Shown here one piece after another: positions 19,613 to 31,618 of a stretch of 64,000 nucleotides of DNA. Made by a program: the position numbers and the translations under genes. Each line of letters starts with the position of its first letter. Positions within the stretch are counted from its first letter, which is position 1. Source of the DNA: Marsupella aquatica. Lineage: Eukaryota; Marchantiophyta. The stretch spans positions 27,466,001-27,530,000 of the forward strand of contig OZ316891.1 of NCBI GenBank assembly GCA_973895155.1. The letters are read 5' to 3'. The notes under the pieces are model-generated. The model was not told the DNA's origin and did not search any database. It saw only the letters and a list, made by a program, of their open reading frames with translations.

Positions 19613-22600
19613 TGTTGTAAACCAGCTGACGTCTAAAGCTACAAGTAGAGTAGGTACGGTAGCTAGCTACTCGGAGTTACCTTATCCAGGGAAGACCCAA
19701 GCTAGGACACATAGACTCACGGAGCTTGGACCCTGATCTCTTCCCAGCTCTGAAAGCTACAAACCAATTTGTGGGAAGGCGAAACTGACCAATCCAAAGC
19801 TACGGGTCTGTCCCCAGGAAAATGAGGAAACAAGCGTAGAAAATCCCCCCCGTTCAAAGGACTACAGTATGAGAAGATCAATGTCCTTCTGTGGATCCAT
19901 GTCTCTGCTGTAGTGATTTTGAAGAGAACGAGCGTGGGTTGTCTTTCAGCATTCTTAGTACTCCAATTTATTGGAGATGGGCTCTGAGGGGCGTGGTGGC
20001 ACCAGGAAGAGCAGAATGATGCAGAAGGTCTGGCAAGATCATTATTAAGTACTCCATGGTCTGGTCGAGGGTCTGGTGTCAATGACTTGCAATCTCCCAC
20101 CAACTCATAAAGAGAAATTTGTCTGCACTAGGTAAGTATGTACTTCAGTCTGCGAGGTGGTCAGCTGTTTCAGTCTGAAGCTTCAACGTGATTGAATTGT
20201 CTCCACTAGGCATTCACCTGTCGAGGAAACACCTAGGTTGAGTTTTTCAAAATTACCCTGACAATCGTTTTGACATTTGTTTCAGCATTCTACGGTAGAA
20301 GTCAACGTCTCGATCTCGTCACCTGCAGAGTAAGGGCCTCAAATTCAGTTTGCTACTCCATATCGGGGACGAAGCAAGTTTCAACATATATCCATTCCGA
20401 GGAACAACCTTTTGGACAACAACATTATAATTTGATGTCTCCGATCTACAGAAGCTATCTCCAATGTACAATTAGAACCCCCAAATTGTCGGAGGATGTC
20501 TTGTGGCTCTCTTCGTGGTTGTCATTGTAACTTGACTCCGCCCATTCACATGACGATGATTGCAAGCTACAGTATATTGCAAGCCAGTTGTCAGTGCGCG
20601 AGGATCAGAGTACCGGCCGACTAACGACCCAGAGAAACACTACATTAGATTGCAAGCCATGGTCGGTTGGTCCAAGGGTCAGATCATTAGCTGTAGCTCG
20701 AAGGCCAATTCGTTTCCGGAGGTTTCGTGGAAGCTTAGAGTCTTCAGTTTGGGAGTCGGGGTTTCGTTGAAACAGTAATGCATGTCTATTTAACAAGAAA
20801 CTGTGCATTATTATGGTCAGTCAGAGAGAATGATCGAGGGTTTCGTTGGTCTTTGCGAAGATTGTTATGTTCAGAGACCCAGACTGAACTGTCTACAGGT
20901 CTGAACCGTCTGAGAATGTCGTGCATTATTATTCTCTTTGGTAGAAAGGGTCAGAGCCTGAGTGGTGAATTGCACTACTAGGATAGGGACAAGTTACACC
21001 TTTGTCCAAACCCATAACAGCAGGGTTACCGGTGTTAAAAATATCGAGTCTCAAACACCTTATCCTGAATATTGTCTCTTTCTTTGTAGTGTTGGATGCT
21101 AACCAAAAAAGGGGCAATTTGGAAGGTTTCATTGAAACTGTCGGCAAACCAGGCATCATCAAGGAAACTGCTTTTTGACGCACTATCGATCAAAGCCCGC
21201 TTTTCTGCAAAAGACCTCTTATTGCGTCTTATTTACTCGAGACTAAGTTGTCTCTTGAAAAGATGAAGGAAAGAAAAGATACGGGTCCATCCAAAAGGTC
21301 ATGACGTGTTCAAGGACTTGCACATGTACATACTGTTAGTACCATCTAGTCAATTCTTGGGTATGTGAATTGTTAGTGATTCGAGCTTTCATAGAATAGA
21401 TAACTGAGATTCAAACCACGTGTCTGAGAGTCGTTGATAGAGGTCAAAGATTTCATCATAGCAGCTGCAATGGAAAATAAGTAGTATATACAGTAGTATA
21501 ACTCCCAAAGTGGACCCTGATCTGTTTTAAAACCTATTCAATTCTTCCCTTGAAAAATCAACTTTGCTTTGCAATAACATGAATTGAGAAGTCGGGGAGA
21601 AGTATGGAATCTCATTCTTAATTGTTCTGGAGGCATCAGGCTGCTTACTGTTCATCTGTATCTGGTCTTGGGCTTAGCTCCCGAGACGAGCCTCTTCCTG
21701 GTGCTGGCCTATTCACCATCCTTCAAGATCATGTGGTTAACCTGAGGCAGCGTACGTTTCTCATTCTATTCATATAAATTAGATAAACTGAACAGGAGAG
21801 TGGTCATTGGTCCAATGAGCCCTTCCAAGAAATAACATCACTGGCTGCAAATTGAAATGCTCCAATCCACTCCTACTCTCCTAGCCCTGCTGTACGTATA
21901 ACAGTCAACTCCATTACACACAGACAATTCAATTCAATCTCATGGAGCAAAACAAAGAGTACAAAGACGTCAACGCTTACGCTAAGCATAGAAATCACAC
22001 TGCAAAAGAACAAAGAGCCAATCACACTGTAAAAGAACAAAAAGCCAAACCGGGACAGGAGACCCGAATTAAGGGGAGCAAACAAGGGAAATCTAATACA
22101 GAAAGGGATGCCTGGATACAAACCACAAATCAGAGCATGCTTGACAATGGCTTCACAGCTATGATTATCATTGGTGTGACAATCCCTGGGCCAGCTAGCT
22201 GCTTGATGCATGATGAGCATTTCCAGAAACCTTGCAGATAAGATCTCATTGATTCTAGATCTCATTGATTCTACGCCAGGGCCTTTCAATTGGTTCTTCA
22301 GACAACTTAATTTGACATGTTTTGATGAAGTTTTCTCATACTTCAGTTGCTTAATTATGATGAGGACAAAGTCAATGTGGGACGATTTTGTCCGGTAATC
22401 ACGTGAAAAAGATTGTCACATTACAAAGTTTGGTGAGTGTAGTCTTTTGTACTTAGATTATTTCCTTCCGCTCTATTCGCCTTTGAGCACGGATTTCGTC
22501 TTTGCATTCTCTTTTCGGGGCTCTTCAAAGTAATTTACGAGCAAATGATATGTCATGTTTGCAGTTTGCACCCATTGTTCGCTGACGAAGATGATTGTCA

Positions 22601-23256
22601 GGAGCAGGTGCGACCATGCTTCTAAACTTCCTAAACCCTGAGGTGAACTGCAGTTTCTTCTCTTAGCTTGAAGGCGAAGAAAGCAGTTACTCGATCTCTT
22701 CTGAACTACAACAGCCTCGCTCTCATGCACCTTCAATTATTTGAAGCCACACTGGAATTGGTAGATCACCCTCACTGTACTCTGTGTTTCTTACTGATTG
22801 GGCGACTTCGCAGAAACTAAAGTCAAGTCAATTGGACTCTATTTTCTATAATGATAAAGAATGAATCGTCTGTAAGCAATGGAATTGATTGAGTGAGCGT
22901 TCTTCAGACCGCCGTCACACCCGACTCTGCACCGAAGTTCAATTTGACGGACTAATCTTTCAGCTCCGGTTCCAATTAATTAAGCGGACCTAGGATAGAC
23001 TTGGAACATTGTGTGAACATTTGGATACCTTGCAGATATTAAAGGTCACTAGCTCGACTACAAGGTCACTAGCCCTCCTATCCGTTGTTCATGATTAGAG
23101 ATGAGGATAAATAGAGATGAGGATAAATAGGTGTCAACCCTCCATGACAAGAGCTGACCAAAGCTTATTCAAGTAATTGACGAGAAGCTGACCGTACCAG
23201 ATAGCCCTCAACCCTCAATGACAGCAGCTCACCTCTAGCTCACCTCTTCACAGGTG
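19613..23256. other. Gene-free stretch upstream of the dioxygenase relic
   Basis: No gene is recognised. A 128-codon minus-strand frame at 19717-20103 shows no family motifs. Small local duplications occur: ATCACACTG(C/T)AAAAGAACAAA at about 21984 and 22020; a 19-bp duplication at 22244-22282; GATGAGGATAAATAGA at 23098-23130. Confidence 0.4.
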
Positions 23257-23346
23257 ACCTCCCTAATCCATCAACTATCTTCACATGCAACCCTCTGACC
23301 TCCCCCCGGACCTCCCTAATCCACCAACTATCTTCACATGCAACCC
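23257..23346. repeat. 52-bp tandem duplication
   Basis: GACCTCCCTAATCCA(T/C)CAAC followed by TATCTTCACATGCAACCC occurs at 23257 and again at about 23309. Confidence 0.85.
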
Positions 23347-23940
23347 GCACTTCGTCAACTCTCTTCACAGGAGACCATATTTTCAAATGCTGTGCACTAC
23401 TCCCCACACTACTCCACTCCAAACTCTAATTTGATTATCAACCCATAAGTCTTTGAACATAAATAGAAACCAAGACAATAAAGAATCATGCAATAAAAAT
23501 GATTATATATTATTTCTGGTTTAATTTGCCCATCTCTATTTTTTGTCTCTGTTTTGTCCATATTTTCTAGTTTTATCCATTTTGAGTGTTCACTTTACAT
23601 ATTCACATTTAGAAAGAAGTGAAGAGTGATCTAGGCAAAGGACAGATCTTTGCACCAGGAAATGAGATGACAGACTAAATATAAAGTCCACATGTCACAA
23701 ATGAAAATTCTAGATAAAAATTGTGTGTCCATAACTGACAGCCAAGGTGGCCATAATAACATAACAGCAAGGTATTAGATACTTGATATGATAACAAGAT
23801 ATATTTCTGAATGTGCATTAAATTTTCATTTGGATTTTACAAATATTATGCTCCCATGGAACTAAACTTGTCACTACTGAAAGGAGGTAAAACTCTAAAA
23901 ATTCCCAAGCTAGCTTTTGAGGTAGGAGTGCTTTTATGGA

Positions 23941-24300
23941 GGAAATGCACAGTCCAGATTTGGATCAGGGAGTTATGAAACTTCTCCTCCACTTCTACTA
24001 GAACTAGTAAAAAAATAATCTCTTAAAAAAAATGTAGTAATGCCCTGTTTAGCTAATTATGAAACTGTTCCACTGCTTTTACTAAAACTAGGTTTAAAAA
24101 ATGAATCTCTTAGGTCCTTACATGTATTAATGCCCTGCTTAGCTAACTATGAAACTGCTCCACTGCTTTTACTAAACTAGTTTAAAGAACTAATCTCTTA
24201 GGTACGTCCTTAAATGTATTAATGCCCTGTTTAGCAAATTATGAAACTGCTCCATGGCTTTTACTAAAACCACTAAAACACACAAATCTCTTAGGTTAAA
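23941..24300. repeat. Diverged ~90-bp tandem repeat, four copies
   Basis: ATGAAACT(G/T)(C/T)TCC starts units at about 23974, 24060, 24148 and 24241 (87-93 bp apart), each followed by CTTTTACTAAA, TCTCTTAGG and TTAATGCCCTG(C/T)TTAGC. The first unit, with AATGCACAGTCCAGATTTGG and ATCAGG, resembles the duplication at 42132-42503, so this is a dispersed family. Confidence 0.8.
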
Positions 24301-24303
24301 TGT

Positions 24304-24516
24304 CTTAAACCACACCTGCCCCTATAAAGGGCTATGGGTAACACGTAGCTCTCATTCTAAGGAGTACAAGTTCAGAAATGGGTTTTGAGCTGCATAAAAG
24401 GTGCTGACTGCAAATGTTTTTTGGCAAGTACTCTACAAAACGTGCTAGTGTTCCACCTTTTATGGTGAGTAGTGAGACATGGAATGAGACTTTTATAGTG
24501 GCAGGTGTGGTTTAAG
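24304..24516. mobile_element. 213-bp fold-back/MITE-like element
   Basis: The left arm CTTAAACCACACCTGCC-CTATAAAG (24304-24329) and right arm CTTTTATAGTGGCAGGTGTG-GTTTAAG (24490-24516) are inverted copies with one mismatch and one indel. Inner inverted pieces (CATAAAAGGTG with CACCTTTTATG; CTCATTCT with GAATGAGA) extend the hairpin. A TTA trinucleotide at each end could be a Tourist-type target duplication, but it overlaps the arms and is not decisive. No coding capacity. Confidence 0.7.
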
Positions 24517-24529
24517 AGTGCAATATGTG

Positions 24530-24597
24530 CAATAATAGCCCCTCAACACTGGAGCTGAACCCCTCAATTTTGGGGGCTTATTGGCCAATAATGCCCA
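24530..24597. repeat. Dispersed repeat, inverted relative to copies near 32100 and 32460
   Basis: The reverse complement reads GCCCCCAAAATTGAGGGG... then TTGAGGGGCTATTATTGC, matching CCCCCAAAATGA..TTTCAG and TTTTGAGGGGCTATTGTTGC at 32103-32155 and a third copy at 32466-32515. Confidence 0.65.
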
Positions 24598-26239
24598 GTT
24601 ACAAGAGAGGGCTATTATATACAAAACTTTCTTCCTTCCATTGTCCGTCTGCAGGGGAAAATGGTGATTCACCTAGCTAGAGCATAATTGACTCCTTTTG
24701 TCTGCCCACGAGGGAAAATGGTCTCTGGGCGAACGGCCCTGCTACTTGCTACTGGGAAGAAACCCTCTTTCGCCCACATCAGTGAGGTGTGCTGCTGGAT
24801 ATATACCCTGCCCTGTTAGAGTCTACAATAGAGATAAGATCTATGTGGACCAAAGGATTAAACAGAAACATTAGCTTAAAAATCAGATTTCTAAAAATTG
24901 GTTGAAGTATACTATGTCTATCATTCACGTTTAGAGAACTGTATTTTATCATAGATATTAAACTTAATAACTTGTAAAATTTCAATTTCTATATTTAATT
25001 ATTGTGTAAAAATAATTGGGAGACTACATGGGTATTGGAACCCTAGAACGATAATAATAGACGAGGGCACATATTACCTGGCTTTTCCCCAAAATTAACA
25101 TTTGAATATCATCCACCACTATATTATCCTATTGCACCCATTCTGGTGGATGGTCAAAAAGCAAAAAGGACAAGAGGGAATCTTAACCATTTGTCACAAA
25201 ACCTGTTTTTTGGTCATCATTGATCAGCAAATCATGCCTTCAGCCTCACCCTTGGCTCATTCATCTCCAGGACTACGTCTGCAGCGGTACCCCTTATTAG
25301 GCAGGTGTCCCGTCATGCATGGTACCTTTGAGGCAGGCTTGTTTTTAGTGGAGAAAATTCGCCAGATATCACCTTCCCAAAAAGCTTTGCTAAAATTGAC
25401 TAAGTTTTCTTGGTCTCATTAGCAAGTGGTCCACCTAATCACAGGCTCCACTAGCCAGATCCTAAATAGTCATCGTTAAATTTGGGGAGATATAATGGGG
25501 GGGAATGTAATGGTGAGTAAACTCAGAAAAAGAATATTGTGAGCATTTTCTCCTTCGCAGAGTCTACATTTACCATTCTGGCAAAAAAATTAAAACCCTT
25601 GAAAATGCTGGTTTGAGGTACACTGGCCTCAAGATTAGTCTGGTTCTACATATGCTACACTCAGCTGGCTAAAAAGTAAAAACCTTAAAGATTATGCTGG
25701 TTTGAGGGTACACCTAAAGATTAAGTATAGGGTAATGACACCTTGGTCTGGGGTTACTAGTCTGTAACCTAGTGACCAAAACGTAAGGAAATGTTGACCA
25801 GTGGCCGGGAAGTTTTTCTGAGCTTTGTGGAAACAGGTTTCAGACAGTAATTCCAGCAACTTGAGTCCAAACAGTCATTATCATAATACCTGCCCGGGAA
25901 AAAAAATACCCGTCAAAACTTTATGGGCACAGGGTTATGAAAATAGTTGCACCTAGTAAAACAGGTTACACACAGGTAACCTTTGTTCCGGACAAGGTTA
26001 CACACAGGTAACCACGGGTAACCTTTGTTCCTGAGAGGAATTAGGGGGTGCACCTTTAGTGCCACAGTATCCTGCTGCAGTATGGTACCCCCTCCCCACA
26101 CACTACGCTGCTGCATGACTCTCCCATGCTGTACCTCCCCTTGGGCATGACGGTCAGCCTCCCTGCGCAATACCCGTATGGGGATCGGAGGAGAGAACTT
26201 GCGAGAGAAGGCGAGAAACAGTCTCCTGCCTTTGAGTTT
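24598..26239. other. Gene-free stretch with a short palindromic direct repeat
   Basis: No gene is recognised; 24800-25020 is AT-rich. At 25961-26031 GGTTACACACAGGTAACC, itself palindromic, occurs twice, each followed directly or shortly afterwards by CTTTGTTCC. Confidence 0.4.
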
Positions 26240-26455
26240 GTGTGCTCACAGGGGGGTTTCCCCAAGCTCGATCTGGCTGTGGGCAGATTGGGTAGTGGTT
26301 GGCTCGCACCCTACTAGGAACTTCAGATTTTTCCACCAGCCTGAGAACCAACCAAGATGAGGGCGGAGAATTGTGGAAGCCCAAGGCTAGTTGCCGTCAA
26401 ATACAAGAAGCGGTACGCCAGGTTGCTAGATTTGTTTGCATACTCGTGCACTGTA
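26240..26455 (-). pseudogene. 2-oxoglutarate dioxygenase fragment
   Basis: On the minus strand one frame reads VHEYANKSSNLAYRFLYLTA then TSLGLPQFSALILVG. After a shift the next reads RVRANHYPICPQPDRAW. These match the helix before the core and the RxNyYPpCPqPd motif of plant 2-oxoglutarate dioxygenases. The following HxD region is only faintly seen (CEHTNSK near 26230). It is shorter and more decayed than the relic at 16.7-19.6 kb and not an exact copy of it. Confidence 0.65.
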
Positions 26456-27779
26456 GATCTGGGCAATAACCTACACAGGAACCCACATGGGACAGATCAA
26501 TCTTTTAGTGCATGCTAAGCTACGTTTAAACTGAGTGAGCTAGCATCAGATTTTGGGTCATTGATCTTCGAGGATAACTGGCTTCGAATCAAGTTTAATT
26601 TTTGATCATAACCTCACAGTCACTGCTAGCACCGCTGCATGTCCGCCTAGATCAGGAACTCAATGACTCAGATGTGCTTTATTTGGATAGACTTCGTCCC
26701 AACTGGACGAAGTAAAAGATTTTTCCCAGGCCTAAAGGGCCCAAGGCACAATTTATGAACACTACAATAATGTATAGTCTCTAGGAAACAAAGTCTCCGC
26801 TACTGTTACACTTCGATTCTTGAATCTTGCTACTCTATGTATTAGGATTTGATCAGGACTGTCTAGCTCCACGGTGTTAAGGTTTTTTTTTGGGTCTTGA
26901 AAGTTTCAGACAAACCACCGGTGGACAGACAGTGCTTACTGGTGAATCTAGTGCACATGCAGGTGGCATGTTCAACCTAGATCGATGGTGTTAATCTGCA
27001 CTTCTGCAGGTCTTTCTGACGAGGCAATTAATTCATCGCTGGCTCTTCATTCTAAGTCAATACTTCAGCCTGTACGCCTTCTCTACAAGAGGGAAAACTC
27101 AGCCCCACCAACTGAGATTCCACCGCATAGAGTCGGGGTTTTGGATGCACAGGGCAGAGACACTGTCCTCACAGCCTGCTAGTGACTTGGCCGTGTTTCG
27201 GCAATGAGTGGAAGGATGACACCCGTTTGCTGGAGACTAGCACACCGCATCTGCGTGAGATTCAAGGGCCCTATTACGAACAACCATGCACAAAATTAAT
27301 GGGCGTCGGAGTTCCCGTCACAGTTGCATTGGCACCCCGACCTCAGGACAATCTGGTAAACCACCTCGATCCCATTTTGGGCGGCAATGGAGAATTGCTC
27401 TGGCAACTTGTTTATAGGGTCCCGGACCATGGAGCATTCAAGAATGTCCTAGTTACCACAACAGGACCCGCTCACCTGGTGCACTCGGTGCAGCCTGAAC
27501 CAGCATGAGGATCTGATATATGCATTGCATTTGCCGCTCACGTAATGCATTTGGTGCAGCATGAACAAGCTCTTTACACAAATGAGGGTCTTAATTAGCT
27601 CTCCTTCATTTTGCGTTGAATTTCGACACAACTGAACTGCTGTGCCCTGCTTGGTTGCTTTTGTGGTGAGTGTGACAATGGATTTAATTTCTATCTACAA
27701 ATTAAATGGGTTACGTGTGCGAATACATGTACTTCACATTGGTTGCCGTGATGGCTGAGGCTTGCTCTTGTGAGCTTCG

Positions 27780-27784
<5 letters not shown>
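26456..27784. other. Unassigned stretch with one 108-codon plus-strand frame
   Basis: A frame from 27182 (GTG) to 27508 contains GNEWKDD, GPYYEQPCTKLMG and NHLDPILGGNGELL. Spacing of the Trp and Tyr-Tyr motifs vaguely recalls the linker region of 2-oxoglutarate dioxygenases, which would fit the neighbouring relics, but I cannot confirm it. A weaker frame lies at 26985-27182. Nothing else is recognised. Confidence 0.25.
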
Positions 27785-27868
<84 letters not shown>

Positions 27869-28040
27869 GAACCTGGAACAACGACTTTGTCATCCAATTT
27901 GGCTTTTTAGGTGAATTGTTTACAGGTGACTGTTGCGTCTCTCTCTCTCTCAGTGAACCTTGAACCGCGACTTTGTCATCCAGTTTGGCTAGTTGGGTGA
28001 AGTGTTGACAGTATATATCCCGTTGCCTCTCTCTCTCTCT
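27785..28040. repeat. Long (CT)n tract feeding a CT-punctuated minisatellite
   Basis: An 81-nt pure CT tract occupies 27785-27865. It is followed by two diverged ~85-bp units, each beginning with a CT run and CAGTGAACCT, then GACTTTGTCATCCA and TTTGGCT (27859-27938 and 27939-28026), and a third CT run at 28026-28040. Confidence 0.9.
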
Positions 28041-28389
28041 GGAACAGCTGTCTTCGTAGTAGCCTTCACGTTCCAACTTTTAGTGTAGTAAGTTGTAGAC
28101 GCAAGGATAGTTGGACTAACGATTGCCTGTCTCGTGCCATCGTATTTGTGGACACAACAGAAAAAAGCTTTGTACAGGGGAGCTTAATTGCAAGTTTACC
28201 GGAGCAGATCATTGATTGCTTGCCGTTCGGACATGTACATTACTGGTACCAGGAGCGTTCATTCGGGGACTGAATCAGCAATTAGAACCAATCAGGCAAG
28301 TACAATCATGTGAGGACGCCACTACTGTTCTACAATTCGGATTTGCTACAATACCGCATACCATTTCCGAGGTAAATTTGATTCAGATA

Positions 28390-28486
28390 CTCGTGAGTCT
28401 TGCCAGGAGTAAAGATTCTTCCAGATAGTCAACCATTGATAATCAACCATCAATGCTCGATTATCTGGAAGAATCCCAACTCCTGG
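28390..28486. pseudogene. Head-to-head pair of 2-oxoglutarate dioxygenase N-terminal relics
   Basis: On the plus strand at 28401-28435 a frame reads SCQE-stop-RFFQIVNH. On the minus strand at 28486-28452 a frame reads QELGFFQIIEH. Both match the conserved cEewGFFqivNHG motif of the DIOX_N domain. The two copies face each other, about 5 bp apart, forming an imperfect inverted repeat (GATTCTTCCAGATA shared exactly). No downstream exons were recognised on either side. Confidence 0.55.
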
Positions 28487-30450
28487 TATAATCACCAAGA
28501 GTTGCCCGTCCAACTTCTGGAAGCTCTCGGACTGTTTTTAGACAGCTATTCGCATTATTTACCTTTAGAGGTGAGAAATGCATTAGACGCGGACAGAAAC
28601 GACTGATCTGCTAAAATTCAAGCATGGAACGTGCAGCCAAGTCAAAGCTTTACTCCCCACCAAGAGCATTTTGTGATTCTATCCGAGCTGGAATAGGATT
28701 TCCGAGGTAACTTTCATTGTCTTCTTCACAACCCGCTTCACAACCCCGTTCAGAGCACGTAGAACAGACTCTCCATCCCAACCAACTGCCAATCACACCA
28801 GCTACAAACTCTTTACATACAGAGCTCTAAGACAGTCATCTCCAAACTGTTTTCCTGTTGCTCCCATCAAGGATATAGAGGTATATCCTTGATTAGACCT
28901 CTGCCAAAACAAATTTACATTGAGATGACGGAACCATATTGGACGCCCTTGAGGCTGACCATTATACTGAAGGGGAGGTGCAAGCATGGGAGAGGCATAC
29001 GGGTGTGGCGTTAGACTGGACTGCACCCATAGTCAGGCTTCACACCTGTGAGTCGGGACAACTCGAAATGCAAATCAGATCTGTGTGTGGGGTGAGCGTA
29101 GTGGTGGGCCTATTGGTTTGTGCGGAACTTTTGTGTTGTGTAGTATTGGTTTCTCCTCAGCCCAATTTGGGACCTTAGTTGGTTTAATTTTCTCTCCCTC
29201 CTTGGTCTGGGTCCAACCCAATTTGGTACCTTGGTTTAACTTTCTCTCACTCCTTGGTTCGGGTCCTGTCAGATCCCTGGGTATCATCCCAATCTAGCTA
29301 TCCTACAAAGGCGCATGCTTTGGAGTACTAGTCTATTGTTGGATGGGTCTGTTTTTGGTTAAGGCAAAAATTATAATTTTGTGGAAAGAACAAACAAATG
29401 ATAAGTTAGTAGTACTTCAGTAGAAAATGTGGATCCCATTTCATATTCATCCTCAGTTTCTGTTATACTCACTACTCGAGTCCCTTGAATGAGTTCACAA
29501 AAGTGAAGAAAAACTTTATGTGCAAGCTTGTTCTTACATAGTTTTTGGGAAGGTGTCCACATGGAGATCTTTGATTGGTCTGTATGTAATTAAAAAAATT
29601 GACCCATGTTGGTATTTGACCCAAAATATTGTGGGAATGGATATAGGAAGTGTTAATATGGCGGGGGGGGGGGGGGGACTACCACATGGGATCCGAGGAT
29701 CTCATATTGTATTCAAAGCCTAATATCGAGTTGTTTGTAGGAATTAATACATTATTATTCACCCTTGGTTTGAGAGGGTCGATTTTGGACCTGTTCAGAA
29801 AATGGGATCCATGGATCCTTGTTGGTATTTAATTAAACCTCAATTTCCAGGCGTGCGGAGCGGCGATCGAGTATTTTGAGGTTGAATACCAGATTGGATA
29901 CTTGGATCTAACTTCATATTAAAAAATTGTGTTCCGGCCCCAAGATGCGCTTGGGTTAACTTTACTGACTGTGAGAATCAACTGTGGTTTGGAGGAAATG
30001 TTTTGTGGTAGGTGTTTTTACGCTTAGTAAATATTCAAATCTGGTTTACCCTTTCTGGTAAATGTGTCTGCCAAACGGTTGACTTGGCATGTTTTTGATT
30101 AATTTTCTTTGAATGAACGCAAAGTGGGATACGAGGTATCCCATTTTGTTTGGCATACTTGATTGACGATCGACATTTTTTGTTTTTGGTGTGTTTTGAG
30201 ACACCTTGATTCAACTTTCAAACAGAGGACTTGGAAATTGTTGTTTTAGGCATTTTTGAGTTTTTCCTCATTTTAGGGATGAACTGTTAGGAAATTATAA
30301 ATGATAGAGATTTGCCAATTTTAATTAGAAAGTATGCCGAGTTGGAATCCGATGTTGGATCCAATTTTGGATTCTTACTAGAATTCATATTTTTAAGATA
30401 AATTTATGGGATTTTTCCCTGTTTTCGGAAAAATCCAAAACACAGTTCTT
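28487..30450. other. Gene-free stretch with local duplications and a G15 run
   Basis: A ~60-bp diverged duplication lies at about 29159-29272 (CCCAATTTGG-ACCTT..GGTTTAA then TTTCTCTC-CTCCTTGGT). An uninterrupted run of 15 G lies at 29663-29677. Three quasi-palindromes of the form GGGAT-C-GAGGAT-C or GGGATCCATGGATCC lie at about 29689, 29804 and 30127. No gene is recognised. Confidence 0.45.
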
Positions 30451-30722
30451 GTTGGGTGGTCTCACTTCCCGTTTGGTGTGTTTAGTGACATTTTATTGGT
30501 TCTAAGGGAAGACTGAAGAATTTTTGTAGAAACACAATATGGGCTTTTAAATCCAATTTTGAGACTTATAAAAACATTAGAGTTTTTTTAATCAAAATTT
30601 TGGAATATGATTCCAACTTTATAGGGGTTAATAAACAATTTTATTTCTTACATTTTAGGGGGTCCAAGGCCTACAAAAGTAGCAGGTGATAGGGAGGTCC
30701 CATGTAATGAGACCCCCAAGAA
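30451..30722. mobile_element. Diverged second copy of the 297-bp MITE
   Basis: ATTTTATTGGTTCTAAGGGA to GAGACCCCC aligns with 1213-1449 over about 235 bp in the same orientation. The ends are TTGGGTGGTCTCAC (left) and GAGACCCCCAAG (right), recognisable as worn versions of the CTCGGGGGTYTCAC terminus. I found no target duplication, so this copy is older. Confidence 0.75.
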
Positions 30723-30755
30723 ATTAGCCACACTTGCCTAAAAGACAATGGTCTT

Positions 30756-31618
30756 TGAAAAATATGCTGGACAGGTCTCCCTAAATCTTTGCGATTCCTT
30801 TGGTCAGGTTAGGATTTTCCTCTACAGGGCAATCTGTCCCCCCCCCCTTCTTTTCCACCTCCCTATTCCCAGGCGGTTTGGACTGTGTTGCCCTTTCTCC
30901 TTCCTCTATGGGTGTGCTCCCCCTCTCAGCCCCCTTAATTCTGTTTTGCTTCTGCTGCCTGCCCCCTCTAGGCGGTTTGTATTGTTTTGGTTCCTGGGAA
31001 TACATTTTTGCAGGGCTCCTTCTCCTTTAAAAAATTTAAAAAATTTAAAAATCAATCTTTTTGCATGATCCAATTGAGTCAATTTTGCTCACGGTCAAAC
31101 AAAATAAAATCTTAAAAAATACGCTGGACCGGTCTCCCTTAATCTTTCTGCGTTATCCATTTGTGTCAATTTTGGTCACACAGTCAGATGAAATAATTGC
31201 ACTCAACATGTTTTGGTGTCAAAAGGTTATTGTCATTTCAGGTGGATTAATCCTGTCCATTGGTAATGTGTCCTTTGCATTGGTTTATTGTGATAAGGTA
31301 CCTTTTGCACGTTTGTAAAGGCAGGTCGATGTACATAAGCACAGGTCCACGTCACTAAACAACAAATACATAAGCACATTTTTGTCTATAAGAGTCCACA
31401 TGCATTAATCAATTACTGCAACACATATGCTAGAAGCATTTAATGATAAGTGCATTGGACAACTACAGTACACATGGTAGTCTCATGCACTTATTCTGTT
31501 GAATGAATGGTGCGGTGTGAGGATTCCGGGTGTGAGGAGCCAGATGCATATGACCTGAAAAGATGCTTGCAACAGTGCATCAGTGATTTCACTTGCACAT
31601 ATGGAGAAGTGCATTAAT
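30756..31618. repeat. Diverged duplication and gene-free sequence
   Basis: AAAAATA(T/C)GCTGGAC(A/C)GGT followed by CTCCCT occurs at about 30759 and 31115. GTCAATTTTG-TCAC(A)CGGTCA-like pieces occur at about 31077 and 31170. The rest shows no gene. Confidence 0.5.

Noticed and set aside
27691-27897. Arg-Glu repeat protein
   Set aside because: Translation of the CT/AG microsatellite.
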